Shown here in pieces: positions 19,702 to 27,800 of a stretch of DNA of 64,000 nucleotides (position 1 is the first letter of the stretch; every line of letters begins with the position of its first letter). Position numbers and translations under genes: made by a program. The notes under the pieces were generated by a model. The model was not told where the DNA came from, made no database searches, and saw only the letters and a list, made by a program, of their open reading frames with translations. The DNA lies in the NCBI GenBank assembly GCA_947629095.1, contig CANRCK010000001.1:186001-250000 (forward strand). The letters are read 5' to 3'. This DNA is from an uncultured Clostridia bacterium (GTDB lineage: Bacteria > Bacillota > Clostridia > Christensenellales > Borkfalkiaceae).

Positions 19702-20631
19702 TTATTCGGCGTTGGCACCGTCGGACGGGGATTCGGATTCCTCCTCTCCGCCGCGCTTTTTTGAGACTAACTTCTTTAAAAACGCCTCGATTTTATCCTC
19801 ATACTTAAAAGAGAGAATTGCAAGCGCAACGCAAACGACGGCTATGGCTATCCAGACGGGAATGCCCCACCCGGAGAACGGGATTATTGTGCCGCTGCCG
19901 AGATAGCAGTACGTTGCAACGATTGCGGGGCGGACCAATATCATTGTGACGAGGAAAAATGGGAAATTCATCCGCGTGAGACCGGCGACCATACAAAGGA
20001 TATCGTCGGGGAAAAAGGGCAGAATCTGCATAATCACAAACAAAACTTTGCCGCGCTTGCCGAGATAGTCGGCGTATTTATCGGTGCTTGCTTTGCCGGC
20101 TATCCACTCCACCACTCTCCTGCCGAAAAATCTGCCCAAAACATAGCATATGAGCGCGCCAACAAGCACCCCGGCGGAGGCGAGCAGCGTTGCCTGCCAT
20201 GGTTCCCATATTACGGCGCCCGGAATATAGCACACCGCCGCGGGCAGGGGAAGAATTACAACCTGAAGAATCTGGATTACGACGTATACAGCCATAGCCC
20301 AGCCGCCCGTAGCCTGAATCATATCCGTGAGAACGGAGATTTTTTCGCCGTCGGTTTCATAGTCGTTGAGATGCGCGGCTGCGTTGACTATTATAATCAC
20401 CGTGAGGACGACTGAGATTACCGCTTCGATGACGAGCGAGGTTTTAAGAAGGGCGTCCTTTCTGAGTATAAAAAACAGTGCGCCCGCCGCAATGCCCGCG
20501 CCGCCGGCGACATATAAAACTACGTGCAGAAAAACACCCCAGCCGTCCATAAGAAAAGCCGTGCCGACAATCACGTAGGCACACAGTGCGATAAGTATGG
20601 AAAGAACGGTGATTTTTGCACTCAGTCGCAT
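19702..20631 (-). CDS. TVP38/TMEM64 (VTT/DedA-like) family membrane protein
   Basis: The protein has about 309 residues. Three to four N-terminal membrane helices are followed by a VTT-type domain. This has the entry helix 'LPLPAAVCYIPGAVIW', the helix-breaking 'GALICYVLGRFFGRR' stretch, and 'LPFFPDDILCMVAGLTRM', the conserved FxP-D pattern of the family, then a charged C-terminal tail. Family members are lipid scramblase-like or envelope-homeostasis proteins. I choose the ATG at 20629-20631, with GGAT 8-10 nt upstream, over the TTG 21 bases earlier. The extra N-terminal helices are longer than in minimal DedA proteins. Confidence 0.78.
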   Translation of the reverse strand: MRLSAKITVLSILIALCAYVIVGTAFLMDGWGVFLHVVLYVAGGAGIAAGALFFILRKDALLKTSLVIEAVISVVLTVIIIVNAAAHLNDYETDGEKISVLTDMIQATGGWAMAVYVVIQILQVVILPLPAAVCYIPGAVIWEPWQATLLASAGVLVGALICYVLGRFFGRRVVEWIAGKASTDKYADYLGKRGKVLFVIMQILPFFPDDILCMVAGLTRMNFPFFLVTMILVRPAIVATYCYLGSGTIIPFSGWGIPVWIAIAVVCVALAILSFKYEDKIEAFLKKLVSKKRGGEEESESPSDGANAE

Positions 20632-20691
20632 AGTTTTTATCCGGAAAACCAAATACAGGTTGATATTTTATTATTATAAACTCAACACGGT

Positions 20692-21198
20692 TCAATATTT
20701 TAAAACGTTGAGATTTTTGTATGCGGTAAACCTTACAGTGTAGCCGTTGGTGACCAAGGGGGCGCCTTCATAGGAGAGGGCAAAGCCGCTGTTTTTATCC
20801 AGATTTTCAAAAAAGGCGTCTGCGCCGCCAACCGCGTCAACCTTGGTTACGAGCACTTCTTCGCAGTAGGGAAGCAGAGTTTTGTACATCATCATTCCGC
20901 CGATGACATACACTTTTTTACCGGCGGACTCGCACCGCTTTATCTCGGCAAAAAGCTCATCAAGCGATTGGACGACTATGCAGTCCTCCCGCTTTTCGCC
21001 GCCCGGATACAGGACTATGTTCAATCTGTCTTTAAGGGGTTTGCCGCCCGGAAAGGATTTAAGGGTATTGGAACCCATAACCACTACGTTGCCCGTTGTG
21101 GTGGCTTTGAAAAACTGCATATCGGCGGGGATTTTAAACATAAGGGCGTTGTTTTTGCCTATCCCCCACTCTCTGTCGGCATGTAAAATAGCTTTCAT
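20692..21198 (-). CDS. folA: Dihydrofolate reductase
   Basis: This 168-residue protein reduces dihydrofolate to tetrahydrofolate with NADPH. It shows the N-terminal 'WGIGKNNALMFKIPADM' loop-helix with the substrate-binding acid at Asp26, the VMGSNTLKSFPGGKPL cofactor segment, and the C-terminal VIGGMMMYKTLLPYCEEV motif. The start lies 3 bases after the thyA stop, so the two genes form a tight thyA-folA operon. The pairing is logical, since ThyA generates dihydrofolate. Confidence 0.93.
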   Translation of the reverse strand: MKAILHADREWGIGKNNALMFKIPADMQFFKATTTGNVVVMGSNTLKSFPGGKPLKDRLNIVLYPGGEKREDCIVVQSLDELFAEIKRCESAGKKVYVIGGMMMYKTLLPYCEEVLVTKVDAVGGADAFFENLDKNSGFALSYEGAPLVTNGYTVRFTAYKNLNVLKY

Positions 21199-21201
21199 TT
21201 T

Positions 21202-22032
21202 CTACTCCGCCACGGGAATATCGTATTTTTTTGTATTGCACACGTAATTCGTCAGCCTGAAGCTGTCAACCGTGAAATCATAAAAATCGGTGACGCTTTT
21301 ATCCACCTCGAGCTCGGGCGCGGGATAGCGGGGCATTTCAATAATTTCCTTTACCATATCTATATGGCGGTCGTAGATGTGGGCGTCGGCAATTACGTGG
21401 ACAAGCTCGCCCGCCTTGAAGCCCGTGACCTGCGCTATCATCATAAGGAGCGCTGCGTACTGTGCGACGTTCCAATTGTTTGCGGTGAGCATATCCGCGG
21501 AACGCTGGTTGAGAATTGCGTTGAGCGTGTTGCCAGAAACGTTGAAAGTCATGGAATATGCGCACGGATAGAGATGCATTTCGTGCAAATCCGCAAACGT
21601 GTAGATATTTGTGAGAATCCTGCGGCTGGCAGGGTTGTGCTTTAAATCGTAGAGAACCCTGTCGACCTGGTCGAACTCCCCTTCCGCATACTTGTTTTTT
21701 ACGCCGAGCTGATAGCCGTAAGCCTTGCCGATACTGCCGTTTTCATCCGCCCATTGGTCCCAGATTTTTGAGTGAAGGTCGTGCACGTTGTTGCTTTTTT
21801 TCTGCCATATCCATAGAATTTCGTCCAGGCAGGATTTAAAAGCCGTGCGGCGGATGGTGAGAAGCGGAAACTCTTCCCTGAGGTTATAGCGGTTGACTAT
21901 GCCGAATTTTTTTATGGTGTGCGCGGGCGTGCCGTCCGACCAGCGGGGACGGACGTCCCTGTCGGTATCCCACACGCCGTGCTCCAGAATATCGTGCATA
22001 TTTGCAATAAAAATATCGTCGGCTCTGCTCAT
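21202..22032 (-). CDS. thyA: Thymidylate synthase
   Basis: This 276-residue protein makes dTMP from dUMP using methylene-tetrahydrofolate. The nucleophile is Cys157 in MHLYPCAYSMTF, followed by the phosphate-binding NQRSADM and the NNWNVAQYA helix. The substrate arginines are present in RRTAF and SRRIL. The ribosome site AAAAGGAGC is placed correctly before the ATG. A consensus promoter lies directly upstream. It is first in the thyA-folA operon. Confidence 0.95.
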   Translation of the reverse strand: MSRADDIFIANMHDILEHGVWDTDRDVRPRWSDGTPAHTIKKFGIVNRYNLREEFPLLTIRRTAFKSCLDEILWIWQKKSNNVHDLHSKIWDQWADENGSIGKAYGYQLGVKNKYAEGEFDQVDRVLYDLKHNPASRRILTNIYTFADLHEMHLYPCAYSMTFNVSGNTLNAILNQRSADMLTANNWNVAQYAALLMMIAQVTGFKAGELVHVIADAHIYDRHIDMVKEIIEMPRYPAPELEVDKSVTDFYDFTVDSFRLTNYVCNTKKYDIPVAE

Positions 22033-22052
22033 CTTTTGCTCCTTTTTGAGAT

Positions 22053-22081
22053 ATTATATACCTTGCGCCGCGGCAAGTCAA
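22053..22081 (-). promoter_or_regulatory. Sigma-A promoter of thyA-folA
   Basis: On the minus strand there is TTGACT (22076-22081), a 17-bp spacer, then TATAAT (22053-22058). The start point is expected about 15 nt before the thyA ATG. The -35 element sits just after the stop codon of the upstream dehydrogenase gene. Confidence 0.85.
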
Positions 22082-22091
22082 TTAAATAAAT

Positions 22092-22874
22092 TTAAAATGC
22101 GTCCTTTTGCGTGCGCGCTCGGCTCCTTGCAATATAGCGGAGTTTTATGCCCTGCGGAACAGTTTTTGAAAGGGCGCAGATAAGCTTGTTTAAGCCGCCC
22201 ACAACTATTTTGCGCTTGCCTTTTTTTGCGGCTTTTAAGCTCTTGGTTGCCACATATTCGGGGGTCTTTGCGGATTTTCTTGCCCAGAACCCGAGTGAAT
22301 TTATATATTCCACCACGTCGGCGCGGGTATATATCGACCCGGGAATTACAGCCGTTACGGTTACGCACTTACCCTTTGTTTCTTCGCCGAGGGCAATGGA
22401 AAAATCGATGAGAGCGCCCTTGCAAGCCGAGTACAGAGCAAAATACGGCATTGGCTGAAGCCCGCACACGCTGCAAATATTTATTATTTTTAAATTCGAA
22501 GCCCGGTGCTTGACGGCAAAATTGCACATGGATACTGCCGCTTCAAAATTTATGCGGGTCTGGAAAGTAAGCTTTTGCTCGTCGTACTCTTCGAAAGGCT
22601 TTTGGATATCGGCGCCCGCGACGTTGATAAGCATATTGAACGAATAGCCCTCAGCCGCGGCAAAAAGATTTTTGCGGTCCTCCCCGCGGGTGAGGTCTGC
22701 GGCAAAAAAACTGCAATTGACCCCCGGATATGCCGCAACGAGCGAAGTTTTAAGGTCTTTTAGTTTGTTGATATCCCTGCCTGTTATAAACAGATTGCAG
22801 CCAAGGCTTGCAAGCTCTTTGCAAAAAGCAGTGCCAAGCACGCCCGTGGCGCCCGTAATTAAAGCATATTCCAT
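22092..22874 (-). CDS. Short-chain dehydrogenase/reductase, NAD(P)-dependent
   Basis: This 260-residue SDR has the cofactor loop GATGVLG at residues 8-14, an NVAGAD strand end, and the catalytic Tyr148-x3-Lys152 (YSACK) with Ser135 upstream. The C-terminal region (residues 200-260) is basic and hydrophobic, as in the membrane-associated 3-ketoacyl or hydroxysteroid-type SDRs (the 'KKGKRKIVVGGLNKL' pattern). The substrate is not determinable. It is unrelated in detail to the other SDR at 17920. It ends 11 bases before the thyA promoter. Confidence 0.8.
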   Translation of the reverse strand: MEYALITGATGVLGTAFCKELASLGCNLFITGRDINKLKDLKTSLVAAYPGVNCSFFAADLTRGEDRKNLFAAAEGYSFNMLINVAGADIQKPFEEYDEQKLTFQTRINFEAAVSMCNFAVKHRASNLKIINICSVCGLQPMPYFALYSACKGALIDFSIALGEETKGKCVTVTAVIPGSIYTRADVVEYINSLGFWARKSAKTPEYVATKSLKAAKKGKRKIVVGGLNKLICALSKTVPQGIKLRYIARSRARTQKDAF

Positions 22875-22968
22875 ACTGCACCCCTTGAACTATTGTAGCA
22901 TTTATTAAAATCTTTGGCAAATAACGTATGAGCCATTTTAAAAATAGCTGCCCAAATGTAAATTTTAA

Positions 22969-22997
22969 TTGACTGTTTTAAAAAAACATTATATAAT
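22969..22997 (+). promoter_or_regulatory. Sigma-A promoter of tRNA-Pro
   Basis: TTGACT (22969-22974), a 17-bp A-rich spacer and TATAAT (22992-22997) precede the mature tRNA by 10 bases. This spacing is typical for a single tRNA gene. Confidence 0.88.
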
Positions 22998-23007
22998 GTT
23001 AACGTAT

Positions 23008-23083
23008 CGAGGCGTAGCGCAGTTGGTAGCGCGTATGGTTCGGGACCATAAGGTCGTGGGTTCGAATCCCGTCGCCTCGACCA
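23008..23083 (+). tRNA. tRNA-Pro, anticodon CGG, with encoded CCA
   Basis: A full cloverleaf can be drawn. The acceptor stem is CGAGGCG with CGCCTCG, the D arm GCGC-loop-GCGC, and the anticodon stem TATGG with CCATA around the loop TTCGGGA. The T arm has the TTCGAAT loop, and the discriminator A is followed by CCA. The anticodon CGG reads the proline codon CCG, frequent in the host genes here. It has its own promoter and terminator and stands alone. Confidence 0.95.
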
Positions 23084-23104
23084 CGTCGCAATGCGGCGCG
23101 TATT

Positions 23105-23143
23105 ATACACCCCTTGCTTTTAGCGGCAAAGGGTGTATTTTTT
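23105..23143 (+). terminator. Terminator of tRNA-Pro
   Basis: An ATACACCC...GGGTGTAT stem, extended inward by TTGC/GCAA with one mismatch, is followed by TTTTTTA. Confidence 0.85.
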
Positions 23144-23199
23144 ACGCCGATTGCTCCTTTTTCGCTTTAAGCGATTGTTTTTTACCACATTAATGGTTT

Positions 23200-24612
23200 C
23201 TAAATAAAATAATCCCGACGAGTTGATGTCATTATCTGACGTTCACCGCCGGGTATTGTTTTTATATGACTATTAAAAATATATTCCAGAATTATGTTTT
23301 TGCCGAGATATTTTCTTTCGAACTTTTTAAGATATTCTGCGGAGAACGACAATTTTTTGTCGCCGGCAAAGGTCACACCAGCCGCTTCGCCGCGGCACTC
23401 TACAACGGCGTCGAAAAAATTCATTGAGGGGGTTCCTATAAACCCGGCTACAAAAAGATTTTCGGGATAGGCATACAAATTTATGGGAGTATCGGTCTGC
23501 TGAATCCTGCCCTTTTTCATCACAACTATTCTGTCGCCCATGGTCATAGCCTCGACCTGGTCGTGCGTGACGTATATGAACGTTGTTTGAAGCCTGTTGT
23601 GGAGCTTTGTGATTTCGCTGCGCATCTGCGTTCTGAGCTTTGCGTCGAGATTGGAAAGCGGCTCGTCAAGCAAAAATACCTTTGGATTGCGCACCATTGC
23701 GCGCCCCAACGCAACGCGCTGTCTCTGTCCGCCGCTCATAGCCCCGGGCTTTACGCCGAGATATTCTTCAAGACCCAAAATTTCGGCAATCTTTATTACA
23801 CGTTCATACATTTCGTCGCGCTTTTTAAACGACGTGTGCAGCGGTCTTAAAAGATTATTGATATATGATATGGGGCGCCGAAGATTGCGCTCTTCCCTGA
23901 TTGCCGCCATATATTCGCGCTTTACCGAAAGATAATGCACGGGCTTGAGTAAAAAATTTTTAAACGAGCGGGGATACTCCTCCCTTGTTTTTTGGGAAAT
24001 TGCCTGTTTATCTTCGGCGGACAAGGTAACCTTTTTCCCCTCCCTATATGCCCTTTTTACTTCGCCGTTATCTTTTGCCCGCGCCCTGTATTCGGAATAC
24101 ATTTCCCCGGCAATTTGCGCGATTTGCTCTTTGTCTGCGGCGGTAAGCTTATATCCTTTGGGGAGCTTACCGTTGCTCTGTCTTATTTTTGAAATTACCT
24201 GTTTTTTTGCAGCTTTTTTACAGCCCGATTGGGTTAAAACACAGGGATATTTTTGGTCTGCCCGTACTTTTAGTTGTGCCTTTTGCTCCTTTGTTAGCTT
24301 GGTCATTTTTAGCGGGAAAGCCATGTTGTCGGCAACCGTCATATGCGGATACAGGGCGTAGTTCTGAAATACCATTGCCGTATCGCGGTTTTTACAGTCG
24401 ACGTCGTTCACAACCATATCGTCGATTTTAAGCTCGCCCGCGCTGATCTCTTCAAGCCCCGCGATCATTCGCAAAACAGTTGATTTTCCGCAGCCGGAAG
24501 GTCCCACAAAGACGATAAACTCCTTATCTTCTATGTCCATAGAAAAGTCGTTTACAGCCTTTGTGCCGTTGGGATAAACTTTGTAGATATTTTTTAAGTT
24601 AAGGCTTGCCAT
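23200..24612 (-). CDS. Sugar-type ABC transporter ATPase (MsmX/UgpC-like) with a large insertion and abnormal C-terminus
   Basis: The protein has 470 residues from the ATG at 24610-24612 (CGGGGAAAA ribosome site). It shows Walker A GPSGCGKST (37-45), Q-loop Gln83, the signature MSGGQRQR from residue 292, Walker B VFLLDEPLSNLD and the switch His in YVTHDQVEAM. In MsmX-type ATPases, which energise several carbohydrate importers, the signature lies near residue 135. Here about 155 extra Lys/Arg-rich residues (roughly 107-265) lie between the Q-loop and the signature. The regulatory TOBE part stops early. After LGKNIIL the expected G-I-R-P-E motif is replaced by a short unrelated tail ending TSTRRDYFI. 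The catalytic core is complete, so activity is possible. No permease genes are adjacent. Confidence 0.82.
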   Translation of the reverse strand: MASLNLKNIYKVYPNGTKAVNDFSMDIEDKEFIVFVGPSGCGKSTVLRMIAGLEEISAGELKIDDMVVNDVDCKNRDTAMVFQNYALYPHMTVADNMAFPLKMTKLTKEQKAQLKVRADQKYPCVLTQSGCKKAAKKQVISKIRQSNGKLPKGYKLTAADKEQIAQIAGEMYSEYRARAKDNGEVKRAYREGKKVTLSAEDKQAISQKTREEYPRSFKNFLLKPVHYLSVKREYMAAIREERNLRRPISYINNLLRPLHTSFKKRDEMYERVIKIAEILGLEEYLGVKPGAMSGGQRQRVALGRAMVRNPKVFLLDEPLSNLDAKLRTQMRSEITKLHNRLQTTFIYVTHDQVEAMTMGDRIVVMKKGRIQQTDTPINLYAYPENLFVAGFIGTPSMNFFDAVVECRGEAAGVTFAGDKKLSFSAEYLKKFERKYLGKNIILEYIFNSHIKTIPGGERQIMTSTRRDYFI

Positions 24613-24820
24613 ATATTTTCCCCGATTATTTATCTTCCGATTATATTTTAACAATATCAAACTTCCACTTCAATGCGCTAAAACTGCAATTAAGTCGAAA
24701 TATCTGCAACAATTCTGTATAACTTTAATATGGTTTTTTATAGAAAAAATCAGCGGCTTTTAAAAAAGAATTTAAGTATTCTTCGGCGGTAAAAGCGGCT
24801 TAAACCGTATTTCCGCGCAA

Positions 24821-24855
24821 AAAAATTACGCCGCTTGTGAAACGGCGTAATTTTT
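24821..24855. terminator. Bidirectional terminator after the M60-like gene
   Basis: A perfect 13-bp inverted repeat (AAAAATTACGCCG and its complement) around a 9-nt loop ends in T-runs on both strands. It lies 40 bases past the stop codon of the minus-strand metalloprotease gene. Confidence 0.88.
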
Positions 24856-24894
24856 AACCGATATGTGATGAAATTTTTTGTTACGTTGTGCGGA

Positions 24895-27800
24895 TTACAT
24901 GTTGGATTTTTTGCGGCGGAGAACGTGTGATACCGCTATGAGCAGTACCAAAGCCGCGGTTACGCCGCCGCCCAAGGTCAGACCGCCGCCTATATCCATA
25001 TAGCCGCATCCCGCACAGCCGGATTTTACGGTGCTGCCGGGATAATCGGGGGTGTTTGGATTATCGGGGTTTGAGGGATTGCCGGGATTATCGGGGTTTG
25101 AGGGCTGCTCTTCGGGGAGTTTTTCCTGTCCTTCGATATAGACGAGAATGTTTATGACGGTGTTTTCGTTGATTATAATTTCGGTGCCGACCTGCATACT
25201 TAATTCAACGTTCTGCATTTCATAGACGCCCTCGTCGGTTAAAACAAGCTCGGGCTTGCCTATCAAATAGCTTGTGAAGTGATAATTTTCGGGTAAATCC
25301 TCCGGCTCCTCCAAGACGATTTTTGTTTCGTATTCCTTTTGTTCGGTTTTAAAATCTTCGCCGTTGTACTGATAGGTTACGTCATAGACGTTTTTTGCAA
25401 CGTCCGCGTAGACGATATAGTAAAAGCTATCCACGCTTTCTATGACGTAATTGTTTAAATCCTCCTGACTGTCAAAAGGAACTTGCTCTCCGTCTGCATC
25501 GAACATCGTCAACGCTACGGGGTGATAGCCGTACGGAATGAGGTCGAGCGACAGCGTATATGACGTGCCCGGCTTTGCCAAGTCGGTTTTACTGTCCATT
25601 ACGCTTGTGCCGTTCAACGATATCATATACGTTATATAAACGGGATTATCGGTTATTACGGCTGTGAGTTTAAGATCGCCCGTGACGTTAAAGGTGTCGA
25701 AATCAATCAGTGCGTCCGACCCCGACAGACAGTATCCTTCAAGGCTCTTCCCCGTGGGCAGATAATTTTCCATATTGCCATCAAAAATGCTGTCGTCGGT
25801 TATTTTTAACCATTTTATCCTTTCGCCGAAGGCGTGATATTTTGTGCCTATCAAAACGGGATTTTCACCGTTCAAATCATAGATATAGTACTCCACTTTG
25901 AGCTTTGCGGTGAGGTTTGCGGTGTAGGTGACGTCCCCCTCCGCGACAGCCGTGGTGAACGGCAAATAGGTTGCGTTGTTATATTCCCAGCCGTTGAGAA
26001 CGAATTTTTCAATGTCGAAATTGCGGATTGTGTAGGAATCGCCCGGAATGTAGTAGTCGGTTACGTCGGCGTGCGCCCCGGAATTTCCAAAATGATAGGT
26101 TATGCGCGTTTTATTTTTGATATTTGCGGTGAAAGCCATATCCTGCGTGACGGTGAAGCTTTCGCCTGCGGAGTAGCTGTTGCCGCCCATTTGCCACGAG
26201 GCGATATACGTTTGCTCGGAGCCGCTGTCGGCGGGAAGTGTAAATTCCTGACCTATTAAAAAACGCATAACGGTTGCGGTATTCCCTACGTTGAGGGTTA
26301 CTTTGAGCGTTTCGAGCGCGATGCAGAGGCTCTTTTTATCCCGCCCTACCGCTACTTCGCCGTAGGCGCTTTTGAAGTTATCCGCCGCGGAGCCTTCGAG
26401 AGTAAAATCGGTTGTGAGAAGAACGGCTTCGGCATTTTCGCCGTCGGCTTCGGTTATGCGCTTATCGGTGAAGAAGGTTATGGTTTTGTTGGGGTGAGCG
26501 GTGAACAGGCTTTTGCTTGCGCTTACCTTGCAGCTTTCGCTTATAAACACATCGCCCGAAATTTTGCCGCCCTCGAACCTGAGGGAACCGCTTGCCGCGC
26601 TTACGGCATAGCCGCAGTCCTCATCCGAAATATCGATATCGGTTAAAGTTGAGCTGCCCGAGAGATATACGGACGAGCCGTTGCAGGAGTTTGCCGAAAG
26701 TGTAGCGCCGCTCAACGCAAAGAAACGGGCAGAATATGTTGCCGAATAGTAGATTGCGCCGCCGTTGTCCGAAGCGGAGTTGCCCGTTATTTTGCCGTTT
26801 GTGAGGGTTGTGGCGCCGTCGATATACATGCCACCGCCGCAGACCGCTTCATTATTTTGCACGGTGCAGTCCGTTATGCTTGCAACGCTGCCTTCGCATA
26901 CGGCTATGGCGCCGCCGTTGTTTGAAGCGGAGTTTTGGGTAAAGGTGCAGTTTTCCAGCTTTACGTTGCTGTTGGCAACGTAGACCGCGCCGCCGTCCAC
27001 CGCATTGTTTTGGGTGAAGGTGCAGTCCGTGTAGGACAGAACGGTTGCGCCGTACGCCTGTATGTAGATTGCGCCGCCGCGCATTGCGGAGTTATTTTTA
27101 AACTCACAGTGGGACAAGGTCATTTGGGAACCCGCCGAGCCTAATGCCTGTACGGCGCCGCCGTTGCCGCCCTTGACCTGTTTTATTGAGTTGTTTTGGA
27201 ATACGCAGTACTCTGCCTTAAAATTGCCCGCCGCGCGCACGAGAGCCGAGTCCTGCATAAAGCTTCTGCCGTCAAGTATAAGCTTTGACGAAGCCGAACC
27301 CTTTAAGGTGAGGGTTTTGCCCTGCTCTACGGTGAAAAGCGCCTGCGCGCCCACTTTTGAGATTGTGCGGTTGCCCTCAGCCCTGATTGTGACGTTTTTA
27401 TCAATTACGAGATTTGCGGCGTGGCAGTCCTTTAATAAAACTATTTCATCGCCGTCCGCGGCGGAGACAATGGCGTCGTAGAGAGTGCTGTACGATTGGT
27501 TTTTTATTTGGCAGACGCGGTCGTTGGCGTCTATGCCAGTGGAGGCGCTCTCAGCCGAAGCCTGAAGGGCGCGGTCGTAGGCGACTACGGTGTAGACGGG
27601 GACATATCCGTTTTTATATTCGGTTGTGTCCGTGTAAGCCTGACCGTAGCTGAAACCTATTACGCGTTTATTTTCTCCCTTGCCCTCCCATATTTCAAAG
27701 CCGAGGTGGGCGGAGCTGCCGCACTTTTGAGTGCTCATAAACAGATTGTAGCCGCTGCTGCACTTGGTTACAGCCTCTATTGCGGGAACGTCGGCTGAGG

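Noticed and set aside
22969-23193. Open frame across the tRNA-Pro gene
   Set aside because: The sequence is a full cloverleaf tRNA with its own promoter and terminator; the frame is incidental.
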